This document shows positions 24,037 to 35,523 of a stretch of DNA of 64,000 nucleotides, piece by piece. The notes beneath the pieces were generated by a model. That model saw only the letters and a program-made list of their open reading frames with translations. It was not told the origin of the DNA and did not search any database. Where the stretch lies: the NCBI RefSeq assembly GCF_023541015.1, contig NZ_JALNPR010000001.1:711178-775177 (forward strand). Reading direction: 5' to 3'. Within the stretch, counting starts at the first letter, position 1, and the number at the start of each line of letters is the position of its first letter. Origin of the DNA: Marivivens donghaensis. Lineage in GTDB: Bacteria > Pseudomonadota > Alphaproteobacteria > Rhodobacterales > Rhodobacteraceae. The translations under genes were made by a program, and so were the position numbers.

Positions 24037-24963
24037 TTAGGCTTGATTTACGGGGGTGGCAGCGTCGCCACCATTTTTGATTGCCCATTCGGCGTTGGTC
24101 TTAATGCCACCGAGAGGGAAGAAGTGAACCTGTTCAATGTTGAAATCAGGGTTCGCAGCTTTGTGGGCAGCGAGTTCTTCGAGGATTTCATTCGGCTCGT
24201 AGGGCAGGACGAGTTTAGTCACATCCATCGCGCGTTTCTGAAGAACGCGGAGGGACGGGCCAACGCCACAAGCAATCGCGAATTTGATCAGGGTCTGCAG
24301 TTTTGCCGGACCTGCGATACCGATATGGATCGGAATATCAACGCCAGCCGCCTTAAGCGCGTTTGCCCATTCGATAACGGGTTGTGCCTCAAAACAGAAC
24401 TGGGTCGCCATCGCGATTTTCGCGTCGGTGGTTTCCGAGAACTTCTGTTTCCAGCGCAGCGCGTCCATGACGTTTTTGTCCGACCCATCTGGATCGATGT
24501 CGCGGTTGCCTTCGGGGTGACCTGCGACGTGCAGACGTTTGAACCCAGCGCGGTCAAAAATCCCTGTCTCAAGAAGCTGCATCGACGAGTGGAATTCGCC
24601 AACAGGCTGATCAACGCCACCTGCAAGGATGAGACCTTGGTTCACTCCAGCTTCAGAGGAATAGCGGTTCACCCAATCTTCGAGCGTTGCCGCGTCTTTG
24701 ATGATGCGGGCAGGGAAGTGTGGCATCGGGTCAAAGCCCTCGTCGCGCAGGCGGGCAGCGGTCGCCACCATGTCTTCGATCGGGGTGCCATCGATGTGCG
24801 CGATGTAAACGCGGGTGCCAGCGGGCAGCAGGTCGCGGAAGTTCTCAACCTTTTCTGCGGTGCGCGGCATCACTTCGATCGAGTAACCTTGGAGGAATGC
24901 TTCCAGATCAGCATTGGCCGTGGTCACATTTTCTTTTTTACGCATAAACGGAAGCAGTGCCAT
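24037..24963 (-). CDS. Methylenetetrahydrofolate reductase-like protein
   Basis: The 308-residue protein is a MetF-type barrel: IEVMPRTAEKVENF near the start, RVYIAHIDGT, GLILAGGVDQPVGEF, HVAGHPEGNRDI and AMATQFCFEAQPVIEW match the flavin- and folate-binding stretches of the family. It is divergent from canonical MetF and belongs to the type found beside methyl-THF:corrinoid methyltransferases in Rhodobacterales. It would interconvert methyl- and methylene-THF. Two ATGs are adjacent; 24963 is chosen because AAGGAGG is five bases from it and only two from the ATG at 24966. It is 12 bases from the next gene, so one transcript is likely. Confidence 0.82.
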   Translation of the reverse strand: MALLPFMRKKENVTTANADLEAFLQGYSIEVMPRTAEKVENFRDLLPAGTRVYIAHIDGTPIEDMVATAARLRDEGFDPMPHFPARIIKDAATLEDWVNRYSSEAGVNQGLILAGGVDQPVGEFHSSMQLLETGIFDRAGFKRLHVAGHPEGNRDIDPDGSDKNVMDALRWKQKFSETTDAKIAMATQFCFEAQPVIEWANALKAAGVDIPIHIGIAGPAKLQTLIKFAIACGVGPSLRVLQKRAMDVTKLVLPYEPNEILEELAAHKAANPDFNIEQVHFFPLGGIKTNAEWAIKNGGDAATPVNQA

Positions 24964-24989
24964 CATGGCCTCCTTAAAAGAGCGGTTGG

Positions 24990-25286
24990 TCACGCGTGAC
25001 CTTTGTTTTCGATCAGCGCCTTTAGACGCTCTGGTGTGTATTCGGCATCGAGACGAGCAGCTTCGGCATTTGCGACCTCTGCATCGTCACCTTCGACAGA
25101 GTAGGGCTCTGCCTTGCGCCATTCGGAGAGGTAATCATCAGTTCCCGCCATATCGGCTTTCATTGCGGCGCGGTCGATCGCTTGTTCAAACCGTTCGGGC
25201 AATTGCACTTTGTGGCCACGGCGACCTTTGCCGACGATGACCTGTGCTGGGATATCCCGCCAGTAAACGATAGTGACATCTGCCAT
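24990..25286 (-). CDS. Small virulence-factor-domain protein
   Basis: The 98-residue protein starts MADVTIVYWRDIPAQVIVGKGRR, the signature of a small domain catalogued as virulence factor, although its function is unknown. In this group it repeatedly sits with the MTHFR-like and methyl-THF methyltransferase genes, as here, and an accessory role in that one-carbon pathway is more plausible than virulence. The frame is open to an ATG at 25358, which would add 24 charged residues; AGGGA lies eleven bases from 25286 and AGGAA a similar distance from 25358, so the start is not settled. Confidence 0.7.
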   Translation of the reverse strand: MADVTIVYWRDIPAQVIVGKGRRGHKVQLPERFEQAIDRAAMKADMAGTDDYLSEWRKAEPYSVEGDDAEVANAEAARLDAEYTPERLKALIENKGHA

Positions 25287-25456
25287 TTGTGATTCCCTGT
25301 TCCTCTTGGCTTCCTTCATACGCTCGGCATTTTCCGACACGAGGTCGGTTTTCGACATGCTGCCACTTTCCTGCGACTAGGTTTCGTCCAGAGAGGCTTG
25401 CGCGGCGCCGCGCGGGGGCATAGGTTGGAGGTAACTTGAAATGGAGGGCGTATCCT

Positions 25457-26569
25457 ATGGCGCCCAAGCGTCCCCGTGGTGCGGGCGCGTTCCCGAAGGC
25501 GGTAGAGACCCCCGCGCCTGTAATGCCTGATCCGGCCTCGCTTTATGCTGCGCTGGATTTGGGTACAAATAGCTGTCGCATGCTGATTGCCCAACCAAAG
25601 GGCAGCCAGTTTCATGTGATTGACAGCTTTTCGAAGTCGGTCCAGCTGGGCTACGGGCTTGAAAGTTCAGGCCGGCTAGGTCGTGGGTCGATGAACCGCA
25701 CGATTGCGGCATTGCGGATCTGCAAACAAAAGCTCCAACGCCATAAGGTCGGCCACATGCGTCTGGTCGCAACAGAGGCGTGTCGGCGCGCGAAAAACGG
25801 CAAGCAGTTCATCAATCAGATCAGACGCGAAACGGGTCTACGACTGGAGATCATCAGCCCAGAGGAAGAAGCACGTTTAGCGGTTATTTCTTGTGCGCCA
25901 CTCGTCAGCACCAAAACAGAACAGTTGCTGGTCGTGGATATTGGCGGCGGCTCGACCGAGCTTGTTTGGATCGACCTCACGAATGTGCCGCATCGCGAAC
26001 GCCCCGGTGCGATCATGCGGCTTCATCGTGGCTTTGTGCAGGACCCTGGTCCGTTTGCGGCGGCGAAAGTCGTCGATTGGATTTCGGTGCCGTTGGGCGT
26101 CGCGACCCTGCGTGATCAGTTCGAGGACGTAGAGGACGACGCGGCACGGTTTGCGCTGATGAGTTGGTTCTTTGAGGAACAACTGTCGAAATTCAGCCCC
26201 TATACTGCCGAACAAACCCGCGAAGGGTTCCAGATCGTTGGCACCAGTGGCACTGTCACGACCGTGGCAGCCAGCCATTTGGGGCTGAAACGCTATGATC
26301 GGACCAAGGTCGATGGGCTTCGGATGACCAGCGATCAGATTGATGCTGTCATTCGCGATTACCTTACGCTTGGCCCTGATGGGCGCCGCAATGACCCGCG
26401 GATCGGTCGCGATCGTCAGGCCTTGATTATGTCGGGGTCGGCAATCCTTCAGGCCCTTATGCGGATTTGGCCGACGGATCGTCTGTCGGTCGCGGACCGT
26501 GGTCTGCGCGAGGGTCTGCTTTATGCACAAATGAGCGCAGACGGTGTGCTTGAGGATACTCCGTTTTAG
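25457..26569 (+). CDS. Ppx/GppA-family phosphatase
   Basis: The 370-residue protein has the actin-like ATPase fold of exopolyphosphatase/guanosine pentaphosphatase: ALDLGTNSCRMLIA near residues 32-45, VATEACRRAKNG near 105, ISPEEEARLAVI and VDIGGGSTELVW near 155. Members cleave terminal phosphate from polyphosphate or pppGpp, and sequence alone does not separate the two. It is shorter than the 500-residue Ppx with a C-terminal HD-like domain. The ATG at 25457 follows GGAGG; the open frame begins seven codons earlier with TTG. It lies 37 bases before rlmE in the same direction. Confidence 0.87.
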   Translation: MAPKRPRGAGAFPKAVETPAPVMPDPASLYAALDLGTNSCRMLIAQPKGSQFHVIDSFSKSVQLGYGLESSGRLGRGSMNRTIAALRICKQKLQRHKVGHMRLVATEACRRAKNGKQFINQIRRETGLRLEIISPEEEARLAVISCAPLVSTKTEQLLVVDIGGGSTELVWIDLTNVPHRERPGAIMRLHRGFVQDPGPFAAAKVVDWISVPLGVATLRDQFEDVEDDAARFALMSWFFEEQLSKFSPYTAEQTREGFQIVGTSGTVTTVAASHLGLKRYDRTKVDGLRMTSDQIDAVIRDYLTLGPDGRRNDPRIGRDRQALIMSGSAILQALMRIWPTDRLSVADRGLREGLLYAQMSADGVLEDTPF

Positions 26570-26606
26570 GGGTAGAGGAACGCTCTGCTAAGATCGGACT
26601 GGAAGA

Positions 26607-27365
26607 ATGGCTAAGAAACCCGGGACCAAAAATACCAGCGGACGCGGACAGCGTGACCTTTTCGTTAAGGTGAAAACCGCCCGTGGTCGCAAGACCTCGT
26701 CGACCCGTTGGTTGCAGCGGCAGTTGAACGATCCTTATGTGAAACGTGCGCAGGCCGAAGGCTATCGCGGTCGCGCGGCGTTCAAAATCCTCGAGCTTGA
26801 CGACAAATATCGGTTCCTCGTTCCGGGGGCTCGGATCGTTGACCTTGGCTGTGCACCAGGTGGCTGGATGCAGGTTGCGGTGAAACGTGTGAATGCGCTG
26901 GGTGAAAAGCAGGGCAAGCGGATCGGGACCGTTTTGGGCGTCGACCTTCAAGAGGTTGAACCGCTGGCGGGTGCTGAAATTCACCAGCTCGATTTCCTGT
27001 CCGACGATGCGGACCTCTTGGTCAAAGAATGGCTGGGCGGTGAAGCGGATGTTGTTATGTCCGACATGGCTGCTGCGTCCTCGGGTCACAAACAAACCGA
27101 CCACCTTCGGATTATCGCGCTGTGTGAAGCGGCAGCTTATTTTGCCTTTGACGTTCTCGCACCCGGCGGCACTTTTGTTGCCAAAGTCCTCGCGGGTGGG
27201 GCGGAAGGCGAATTGATGAAAACGCTGAAGAAGAATTTTAAGTCCGTCGCCAACATCAAACCGCCTTCGTCACGCGCGGATAGTTCTGAAAAATTCGTTG
27301 TGGCTCGCGGCTATAAGGGGCGTAATGGCGACTACGACGCCGATCTGAACGACGAAGAAGAATAA
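26607..27365 (+). CDS. rlmE: 23S rRNA 2'-O-ribose methyltransferase RlmE (FtsJ/RrmJ)
   Basis: RlmE methylates U2552 in the A-site loop of 23S rRNA. The 252-residue protein has the SAM-binding motif [15 protein letters not shown] near residues 78-92, the K-D-K-E catalytic set represented by Lys in [13 protein letters not shown], Asp in [13 protein letters not shown], Lys in [10 protein letters not shown] and a Glu in the C-terminal [16 protein letters not shown]. An N-terminal extension of about 40 basic residues precedes the core, as usual in alphaproteobacteria. A terminator follows four bases after the stop. Confidence 0.94.
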   Translation: MAKKPGTKNTSGRGQRDLFVKVKTARGRKTSSTRWLQRQLNDPYVKRAQAEGYRGRAAFKILELDDKYRFLVPGARIVDLGCAPGGWMQVAVKRVNALGEKQGKRIGTVLGVDLQEVEPLAGAEIHQLDFLSDDADLLVKEWLGGEADVVMSDMAAASSGHKQTDHLRIIALCEAAAYFAFDVLAPGGTFVAKVLAGGAEGELMKTLKKNFKSVANIKPPSSRADSSEKFVVARGYKGRNGDYDADLNDEEE

Positions 27366-27368
27366 AAG

Positions 27369-27392
27369 AAGGGGCCAGACGGCCCCTTTTTT
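27369..27392. terminator. Bidirectional terminator between rlmE and msrA
   Basis: An 8-bp perfect stem (27369-27376 with 27381-27388) and loop AGAC are followed by a six-T run on the plus strand. A-rich bases on the other side allow termination of msrA on the minus strand. Confidence 0.88.
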
Positions 27393-27888
27393 ATGTGCGC
27401 GGTAGGGTCCAATTCGGACGCGGGAAATGGCAGGTGTAGCCATTCGGGTGCCGCTCTAGATAATCCTGATGTTCAGGCTCTGCTTCCCAGAAATCGCCAA
27501 CAGGTTCGACTTCGGTCACGACCTTTGCGGGCCAAATGCCTGATGCATCCACATCTGCAATCGTCCGCAGTGCTTCGGCCTTCTGATCTTCATCGACATA
27601 GTAAATCGCCGAACGATACGACATCCCAATGTCATTGCCCTGACGGTTCTTTGTCGTCGGGTCATGAATTTGGAAAAAGAACTCCAGCAGGGCGCGATAG
27701 CTCGTCTGGGTATCATCAAAGATGATCTCGATCCCCTCGGCATGGGTGCCGTGATTGCGATAGGTCGCGTTCGGCACGTCGCCGCCCGTATATCCGACAC
27801 GCGTCCGCAATACGCCCGTTTGTCGGCGGATCAAATCCTGCATTCCCCAGAAACATCCACCTGCAAGTACCGCACGTTGCTCAGCCAT
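27391..27888 (-). CDS. msrA: Peptide methionine-S-sulfoxide reductase MsrA
   Basis: MsrA repairs the S epimer of methionine sulfoxide. The 165-residue protein has the catalytic GGCFWGMQD with Cys12 and the family stretches [26 protein letters not shown] and [12 protein letters not shown]. There is no signal peptide, so it acts in the cytoplasm. Its start codon shares a base with the msrB stop, and GGAGG lies at the end of msrB, indicating coupled translation of the two stereospecific enzymes. Confidence 0.95.
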   Translation of the reverse strand: MAEQRAVLAGGCFWGMQDLIRRQTGVLRTRVGYTGGDVPNATYRNHGTHAEGIEIIFDDTQTSYRALLEFFFQIHDPTTKNRQGNDIGMSYRSAIYYVDEDQKAEALRTIADVDASGIWPAKVVTEVEPVGDFWEAEPEHQDYLERHPNGYTCHFPRPNWTLPRT

Positions 27889-28334
27889 CAGATTTCCTCC
27901 ACTTGATCAATGAATGCGCCATAACCTTCGGCTTCCATATCGTCACGATGGATAAAGCGTAACGCAGCGGAATTAATGCAATAGCGCAGGCCACCGCGAT
28001 CACGCGGTCCGTCTGGGAATACGTGCCCCAAGTGGCTGTCACCATATTTTGACCGCACCTCGGTGCGGACCATCCCATGCGACACGTCCGTAAGTTCGAC
28101 AACGTGGTCGCTGACAATCGGTTTCACAAATGATGGCCAGCCGCACCCCGATTCATATTTCGCGGATGAGGCAAAGAGAGGTTCGCCCGAAACCACATCG
28201 ACGTACAGACCTGGTTCCTTATTGCTAAGGTACTTGCCCGTGCCTGGACGTTCAGTGCCGGATTCTTGCGTCACATAATATTGCTCTGGATCGAGCGCTT
28301 CGATCACCTCGGGGCGGCGTTCATACTGTGTCAT
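27888..28334 (-). CDS. msrB: Peptide methionine-R-sulfoxide reductase MsrB
   Basis: MsrB reduces the R epimer of methionine sulfoxide. The 148-residue protein has SGCGWPSF near residue 79 and the catalytic [11 protein letters not shown] near residue 125. The two CxxC pairs that bind structural zinc in many MsrB proteins are absent: the first site reads [13 protein letters not shown] and the second [13 protein letters not shown]. The ATG at 28334 follows TTAGGAGGTTCC; the frame is open 17 codons earlier without a comparable site. It is the first gene of an msrB-msrA pair. Confidence 0.94.
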   Translation of the reverse strand: MTQYERRPEVIEALDPEQYYVTQESGTERPGTGKYLSNKEPGLYVDVVSGEPLFASSAKYESGCGWPSFVKPIVSDHVVELTDVSHGMVRTEVRSKYGDSHLGHVFPDGPRDRGGLRYCINSAALRFIHRDDMEAEGYGAFIDQVEEI

Positions 28335-28479
28335 GGAACCTCCTAACTTGAAGCTACGATATGGTGTGTCTTGTGTCGAAATCAAAAGAAGGTTGTCGAT
28401 GATGTGATCGGTCCCGAAGTGGGCTGACGTAACTGCCGATCGGTGATAATCTAAAACGGTAAGAAGTAAGGGGCGATTT

Positions 28480-29187
28480 ATGCTAAAGGTTGTAGCGGCA
28501 TCTTTGATGATGTTCGGGGCATTTTCGACCGCAGGTCATGGTCAGGGCAGTGATCGTTCCGTTGACGTTGAATTTGCAGCGGGAACGACAGGGACCGTAA
28601 TCTCGGATAGGCTTGTTGGGCGGGAAGTGGTTTTGTACCATCTTGGCGCCGAAGCTGGGCAAGTGTTGGATCTCTCACTTCAATCGTCGAATGCGGCCAC
28701 CTATTTTAACGTTTATGCACCGGGGTCAGGTCCAGGTGATGCGGCGCTTGCCGTCAGTAGTTTGACCAGCGACAGCGTGCCAGACCTCAACCAGTTTAGC
28801 GCAACCTTGCCAGTTTCAGGTGACTATACTGTCATGGTCTATCTGTATCGCGCAGCAGCGCGACGCGACGGGGTTGCAGAGTATACCTTGGACATATCGA
28901 TCACGGGTAAGCCACAGGGTATTGTCCAAAATGACTATGCTGATGGGTTGATGGGCGGGCCTGATTTTTGGGCTGTTGTCGCTAATGGCGGTTTGAACCT
29001 GCGCACGGGGCCTAGCCAAAGTGCAAACAAAGTTGCGGTCTTGCACTCCGACGATGTCGTTCGAAACTTGGGGTGCCGCATGGCAGAAGCGCAACGCTGG
29101 TGTCAGGTCCAAACCGTCACGGAGCCTAAATTGACCGGATGGGTTGCAGGACGTTTTCTAGCCGAGGCTGCAGAACCCGCACGTTAA
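28480..29187 (+). CDS. Exported protein with a C-terminal SH3b domain
   Basis: The 235-residue protein has a signal peptide ([21 protein letters not shown]) and a beta-rich middle region (about 28-145) resembling the inhibitor-type or PPC-like domains of secreted proteins. Its C-terminal bacterial SH3 domain spans about 160-230 ([22 protein letters not shown], then GWVAGRFL). Two cysteines in the SH3 part ([10 protein letters not shown]) could form a disulfide in the periplasm. SH3b domains often bind cell-wall peptides; the actual role is unknown. A terminator follows the gene. Confidence 0.75.
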   Translation: MLKVVAASLMMFGAFSTAGHGQGSDRSVDVEFAAGTTGTVISDRLVGREVVLYHLGAEAGQVLDLSLQSSNAATYFNVYAPGSGPGDAALAVSSLTSDSVPDLNQFSATLPVSGDYTVMVYLYRAAARRDGVAEYTLDISITGKPQGIVQNDYADGLMGGPDFWAVVANGGLNLRTGPSQSANKVAVLHSDDVVRNLGCRMAEAQRWCQVQTVTEPKLTGWVAGRFLAEAAEPAR

Positions 29188-29204
29188 AGCACCAATGAAA
29201 CGCG

Positions 29205-29233
29205 AAACGCGCCCGAGTGGGGCGCGTTTTCGT
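29205..29233 (+). terminator. Rho-independent terminator after the SH3b gene
   Basis: A 10-bp stem (29205-29214 with 29220-29229) with loop GAGTG ends in TTTTCGT. It sits 18 bases after the SH3b stop and before the convergent tRNA gene. Confidence 0.82.
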
Positions 29234-29256
29234 AAGTGGTCGTGTTTGGATTTTTA

Positions 29257-29346
29257 TGGCGGAGAGACAGGGATTCGAACCCTGGGAACCCGTGAAGGCT
29301 CAACGGTTTTCGAGACCGCCCCGTTCGACCACTCCGGCACCTCTCC
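29257..29346 (-). tRNA. tRNA-Ser (anticodon CGA), reads UCG
   Basis: The minus strand folds into a 90-base class II tRNA: acceptor GGAGAGG pairs with TCTCTCC, the D arm follows, the anticodon loop CTCGAAA gives CGA, a long variable arm is present, and the T arm is built around GGTTCGAATCC. The discriminator is G and the CCA end is encoded. Confidence 0.96.
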
Positions 29347-29493
29347 GCGATGAAGGGGCGTTTAATGTGACTTCGAATGGCGTGCAATAGCAATTTCACA
29401 AAAATCTTTTGCAAAGATCGATCAACTGACTGCGATGGCAATTGGAACATGCATAGAGGGCCTATATGTAAAGGCACAACAGAAGGGTGTCTC

Positions 29494-30318
29494 ATGCGCG
29501 CTAAGTCGTTTGTTTTCGTGTCCTGCCTTACGGCGATCACTGGTCCTGCCATGGCAGAGCAGTCACAAAGTGCAGAGCGCGCCTTGTTTGAGGCTTTGAT
29601 GCAGCCTGACGTGATTGCGATCATGTCTGAAGAAGGTATCGATTACGCAGGTCAAATCGCGGACGAAATGCTGATGGGGCATGTGAGTGATCATTGGTCG
29701 ACCGTGATTTCACAACTCTATGATCCGCAACAGATGGAAGAAGCCGCGTTTGCAGCCTTTGAACGGTCGCTTGCAGGGCAAGACGTGGATGCGATGTTGG
29801 CGTTTTATTCAACTGATCCAGGTCGCCAATCGGTGCTTCTAGAGGTCGACGCACGCCGAGCGGTGTCTGATCCCGATATTTTGGACGCAGCGACGGCGGC
29901 AGCGATTGATGCCCATGGCACCCCACGTTTCGACCAAATCACGGCATATATCGAAGCCAATGACCTTATTGAGAAAAACATCAGCGCCGCGTTGAACGAC
30001 AACTACGCTTTCCTGCTAGGGCTATACGATGGCGGTGCAATGGACGGGCAAACCTCGCCTGAGAGTTTGATTTCGGACGTGTGGGCTCAAGAAGCCGAAT
30101 TGCGGTCCAGCACCTCTGAATGGGTCTATGGGTTTATGAACATGGCCTACCAACCACTGTCTGATGCGGATTTGGACAGGTTGATCGCGTTTTCTCAGAC
30201 CGAGGCGGGGCAGGGCGTGAATAGAGCCCTTTTCGATGCCTATTCGGCCTTATATGAAGATATTAGCAGAACCCTCGGCCTGCAGGTCGCACAAATGATG
30301 ATGGTTTCTGAACTCTAG
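29494..30318 (+). CDS. Exported DUF2059-type protein
   Basis: The 274-residue protein has a signal peptide (MRAKSFVFVSCLTAITGPAMA, cut before EQ) and an all-helical mature part with two DUF2059-like repeats, seen as ALMQPDVIAIMSEEG...MEEAAFAAFERSLAGQDVDAMLAFYSTDPGRQ and again LSDADLDRLIAFSQTEAGQGVNRALF. This domain occurs in many periplasmic proteins and has no established function. The frame is open far upstream, but the ATG at 29494 gives the signal peptide and follows AGAAGG. It stands alone between the tRNA gene and rplU. Confidence 0.7.
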   Translation: MRAKSFVFVSCLTAITGPAMAEQSQSAERALFEALMQPDVIAIMSEEGIDYAGQIADEMLMGHVSDHWSTVISQLYDPQQMEEAAFAAFERSLAGQDVDAMLAFYSTDPGRQSVLLEVDARRAVSDPDILDAATAAAIDAHGTPRFDQITAYIEANDLIEKNISAALNDNYAFLLGLYDGGAMDGQTSPESLISDVWAQEAELRSSTSEWVYGFMNMAYQPLSDADLDRLIAFSQTEAGQGVNRALFDAYSALYEDISRTLGLQVAQMMMVSEL

Positions 30319-30319
30319 C

Positions 30320-30348
30320 TTGACTTTCCACAGGGTTCTGACGATAAG
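30320..30348 (+). promoter_or_regulatory. Probable sigma-70 promoter of rplU-rpmA
   Basis: TTGACT at 30320-30325 and GATAAG at 30343-30348 are spaced by 17 bases. They lie about 130 bases before rplU, just after the DUF2059 gene. Confidence 0.6.
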
Positions 30349-30369
30349 CCCGCATCCGGGGCGGATTAT

Positions 30370-30406
30370 GCCCTGGTTTTTGATTCAATACAGCCCAAAA
30401 CAGGGC
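30370..30406 (+). other. Hairpin in the rplU leader
   Basis: GCCCTG-G-TTTT at 30370-30380 can pair with AAAA-CAGGGC at 30397-30406 (10 bp with one bulged G). It lies in a 130-base untranslated leader, where it could serve autogenous control of the operon; that role is inferred. Confidence 0.45.
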
Positions 30407-30478
30407 GCGCAGTTCACGGGCGGCATAGCCAGCAACACGAAAGTGGCCCCAGCGACGCGGTAGATGAAGGAAGATACT

Positions 30479-31066
30479 ATGTTTGCGGTTCTCAAAACCG
30501 GCGGCAAGCAGTACAAAGTTGCTTCGGGCGACGTTCTGCGTGTCGAAAAACTGGCAGCCGATGCAGGCGAAAAAATCCAGTTCAACGAAATTCTGATGGT
30601 TGGTTCGACTGTTGGCGCTCCGTTCGTGGCAGGCGCTGCTGTTCAGGCAGAAGTCATCGACCAGATCAAAGGCGACAAGGTAATCAACTTTGTTAAGCGT
30701 CGTCGTAAGCACTCGTCGAAGCGTACCGTTGGTCACCGTCAGCAACTGACCCTCGTTCGCATCACCGACATCCTTGAGTCGGGTGCAGACAAATCGGGCG
30801 TCAAAGCTGCAATCGGTGCTGGTTCTGCTCCGAAAGCTGCGGCACCTGCTGCTGCTCCGAAAGCTGCAAAGGCTGCTCCGGCTGCCGCTGCTGCTGGCGC
30901 AGACGACCTGACCGCAATAACCGGCGTTGGTCCGGCTGCTGCTAAAAAACTGAACGAAGCTGGTATCACCACCTACGCTCAGCTGGCTGCTGTTGACGCT
31001 GCATCGTTCGAGGCTGTTAAAGTGAAACCCGAGTGGGTTGAGCAAGCCAAACAACTGGCTAAGTAA
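30479..31066 (+). CDS. rplU: Ribosomal protein L21 with C-terminal helix-hairpin-helix extension
   Basis: The first 103 residues are a complete L21 ([20 protein letters not shown]...[25 protein letters not shown]). An Ala/Pro/Lys-rich linker (about 115-145) then leads to a helix-hairpin-helix domain ([32 protein letters not shown]) and a short tail, for 195 residues in all. The extension recurs in Rhodobacterales L21; its role, perhaps extra rRNA contact, is unknown. The ATG at 30479 follows GAAGGAAG. rpmA follows after 20 bases. Confidence 0.95.
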   Translation: MFAVLKTGGKQYKVASGDVLRVEKLAADAGEKIQFNEILMVGSTVGAPFVAGAAVQAEVIDQIKGDKVINFVKRRRKHSSKRTVGHRQQLTLVRITDILESGADKSGVKAAIGAGSAPKAAAPAAAPKAAKAAPAAAAAGADDLTAITGVGPAAAKKLNEAGITTYAQLAAVDAASFEAVKVKPEWVEQAKQLAK

Positions 31067-31086
31067 TTTAGGCATAGGAGAGACAC

Positions 31087-31356
31087 ATGGCACACAAAAA
31101 AGCAGGCGGTTCCTCCCGTAACGGTCGCGACTCCGCGGGTCGTCGCCTTGGTGTAAAAAAATTCGGTGGTGAAGTTGTCGTAGCAGGCAACATCATCGTT
31201 CGTCAGCGCGGCACTAAAATGTGGGCTGGCGAAGGCGTTGGTATGGGTAAGGACCACACCCTCTTTGCAACTGCAAACGGCAACGTGAAGTTCTACACCG
31301 GTCTTAAAGGCCGCACCTTTGTAAAGGTTCTCCCAGTGGCGGAGGCCGCTGAGTAA
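31087..31356 (+). CDS. rpmA: Ribosomal protein L27
   Basis: This 89-residue protein begins [25 protein letters not shown], the flexible N-terminus that reaches the peptidyl-transferase centre, and continues with [28 protein letters not shown]. No cleavable N-terminal extension of the Firmicutes type is present. It is the second gene of the rplU-rpmA operon, preceded by AGGAGAG and followed by a terminator. Confidence 0.97.
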   Translation: MAHKKAGGSSRNGRDSAGRRLGVKKFGGEVVVAGNIIVRQRGTKMWAGEGVGMGKDHTLFATANGNVKFYTGLKGRTFVKVLPVAEAAE

Positions 31357-31382
31357 ACCGATACCTTAAAGGTTTGATATTT

Positions 31383-31413
31383 AGGGGGATCGGGTTTTCC
31401 GGTCCCCCTTTAT
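31383..31413 (+). terminator. Terminator of rplU-rpmA
   Basis: AGGGGGA at 31383-31389 pairs with TCCCCCT at 31403-31409, and TTTATTATT follows. Confidence 0.78.
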
Positions 31414-31492
31414 TATTTGGTGATTGTTATCAAGTCATTGTTGGGGTGAGGAAGAGGAGCCAAAGCCCGACTCGGTTTCTAGGAGGAAGCCA

Positions 31493-32035
31493 ATGATGTT
31501 AGATCAAGTGACACCACAGCCCACCATTCAGGCTGACCGTTTCGTTTTGCGCCCGCTGCGCAAATCGGATGCTGGTTTGATCAGCATGTATGCCGCTGAT
31601 GATCGTGTCGCGCGTGGAACGCGGTCGATCCCACATCCGCTGCCACCCGGCACGACTGAGGCGTTTATTGACCGTTCGACCAAAGCTGATCGCACCGAAG
31701 ACGTGTGGGTCATTGATGGAAAGGCGACCGACCTGGGCGAAATGCTCGGAATTGTGAGCCTTGAACGTATGGACCGTGGGCAGAGCGAGATCTTCTTTTG
31801 GGTCGCGCCTGCGTTTTGGGGCACGGGCATCGCGTCTGCCGCTGTCAAAGCCCTGATTGACGCAAACCCACATGGTGCAAAAACACTCTTCGCGGAAGTG
31901 TTCCAAGATAACCTTGGCTCTGCGCGTGTTCTGACGAATTGCGGTTTCACCTACCTTGGTGATGCCGAAGCCTATTCTGTCGCTCGTAAGTCCACTGTGC
32001 CCACTTGGACCTATACGCTTAAAATCAACAGCTAA
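31493..32035 (+). CDS. GNAT acetyltransferase (RimJ/RimL type)
   Basis: The 180-residue protein has the GNAT core: FVLRPLRKSDAGLI near residue 18, GEMLGIVSLERMDRGQSEIFFWVAPAFWGTGIASAAVKALI with the acetyl-CoA loop FWGTGIASAA near residue 110, and DNLGSARVLTNCGFTYLG near 145. This subgroup acetylates N-terminal or side-chain amines of proteins or small molecules; the substrate is unknown. The ATG at 31493 follows GGAGG with six bases between; an adjacent ATG at 31496 is possible. It precedes obgE. Confidence 0.85.
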   Translation: MMLDQVTPQPTIQADRFVLRPLRKSDAGLISMYAADDRVARGTRSIPHPLPPGTTEAFIDRSTKADRTEDVWVIDGKATDLGEMLGIVSLERMDRGQSEIFFWVAPAFWGTGIASAAVKALIDANPHGAKTLFAEVFQDNLGSARVLTNCGFTYLGDAEAYSVARKSTVPTWTYTLKINS

Positions 32036-32099
32036 AGGGGGCGGCTTTCGGGCTCCCTCTTGAGCAATGAGGCGTGATCGCATAAGCGAGACGCTGTAA

Positions 32100-34252
<2,153 letters not shown>

Positions 34253-34266
34253 AGGGACGTAAGGCT

Positions 34267-35523
34267 ATGACAGATATCGTAAACATTGCAGAAATGATGG
34301 CCGATATCGGTAAGCGTGCCCGCGCTGCCAGTGCAGAACTCGGTCACGCGTCAGCGGAACGTAAACACGCCGCATTAATCGGTGCAGCCTATGTTGTTTG
34401 GGACAACCGCGCAAAGATCATTGAGGCGAACGCTAAGGACCTCGAGTACGGTCGCGAAAAGGGTCTGAGCCCTGCGATGATGGACCGCCTTATGCTGAAC
34501 GAAGATCGCATTCGCGGTATCGTTGACGGGCTTCGGTCGGTTGCGGAGCAGGCGGATCCCGTGGGGGCCGTTCTTGCTGAATGGGACCAGCCCAATGGCC
34601 TTCATATCAAACGTGTGCGTACCCCGTTGGGCGTGATTGGCGTTATCTACGAAAGCCGCCCGAACGTGACTGCTGATGCGGGTGCGCTATGTCTGAAATC
34701 GGGCAATGCGGTGATTTTGCGCGGCGGGTCCGAGAGTTTCCATTCATCGCGTGCAATCCACGAATGTTTGGTTGCGGGCCTGAAAGCCGCGAAACTGCCC
34801 GAAGATGCGATCCAGTTGATCCCGACCCGTGACCGTGAGGCCGTGGCCGCGATGTTACGTGCGGTGGACTATATCGACGTGATCGTCCCGCGTGGTGGCA
34901 AGGGCCTTGTCGGTCTCGTCCAGCGCGAGGCTCGCGTGCCTGTCTTTGCCCACCTCGAAGGCATCGTTCACATCTACATCGACAAAGCTGCTGATCCCGA
35001 AAAGGCGCTTCGCGTTGTTCTTAACGCGAAAACCCGCCGCACTGGGATTTGTGGTGCTGCGGAATGTCTGCTGATCCACAAAGACGTCGCGCAATCACTG
35101 GGCGCTGATCTGATCAAAGCGTTGATGGACAAAGGCGTTCGCGTTCATGCGGGCGAGGGGCTGAACGGTACTGACGTTGCGACCGACGACGATTGGGGCC
35201 GCGAATACCTCGACATGGATATCGCGGCTAAGATCGTCGATGACGTTGACGGAGCGATTGCGCATATCCGTCAATACGGGTCGAACCACACCGATTGCAT
35301 CATTACCGAGGATTCGGCGGCCGTGGCGCGGTTCTTTGAGCGGCTCGATAGCGCGATCTTGATGCACAACTCGTCGACGCAATTTGCCGACGGCGGTGAA
35401 TTCGGGATGGGTGCAGAGATCGGTATCGCAACGGGCAAAATGCACGCGCGTGGTCCTGTTGGGGCCGAGCAGCTGACCAGCTTTAAATACCTTGTGACGT
35501 CGGATGGCGCGGTTCGCGGTTAA
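34267..35523 (+). CDS. proA: Gamma-glutamyl phosphate reductase ProA
   Basis: ProA reduces gamma-glutamyl phosphate with NADPH to the semialdehyde that cyclises toward proline. The 418-residue aldehyde-dehydrogenase-fold protein has [27 protein letters not shown] near 120-146, the catalytic Cys in [13 protein letters not shown] near residue 260 and SRIYENQ-like C-terminal [27 protein letters not shown]. It is the last gene of obgE-proB-proA and overlaps the end of convergent chpT by four bases. Confidence 0.96.
   Translation: MTDIVNIAEMMADIGKRARAASAELGHASAERKHAALIGAAYVVWDNRAKIIEANAKDLEYGREKGLSPAMMDRLMLNEDRIRGIVDGLRSVAEQADPVGAVLAEWDQPNGLHIKRVRTPLGVIGVIYESRPNVTADAGALCLKSGNAVILRGGSESFHSSRAIHECLVAGLKAAKLPEDAIQLIPTRDREAVAAMLRAVDYIDVIVPRGGKGLVGLVQREARVPVFAHLEGIVHIYIDKAADPEKALRVVLNAKTRRTGICGAAECLLIHKDVAQSLGADLIKALMDKGVRVHAGEGLNGTDVATDDDWGREYLDMDIAAKIVDDVDGAIAHIRQYGSNHTDCIITEDSAAVARFFERLDSAILMHNSSTQFADGGEFGMGAEIGIATGKMHARGPVGAEQLTSFKYLVTSDGAVRG

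Noticed and set aside
25287..25358. The 24-residue upstream extension of the virulence-factor-domain protein as part of a lost cobalamin adenosyltransferase
   Set aside because: The resemblance is a short charged stretch only; it may simply be an unused open frame.
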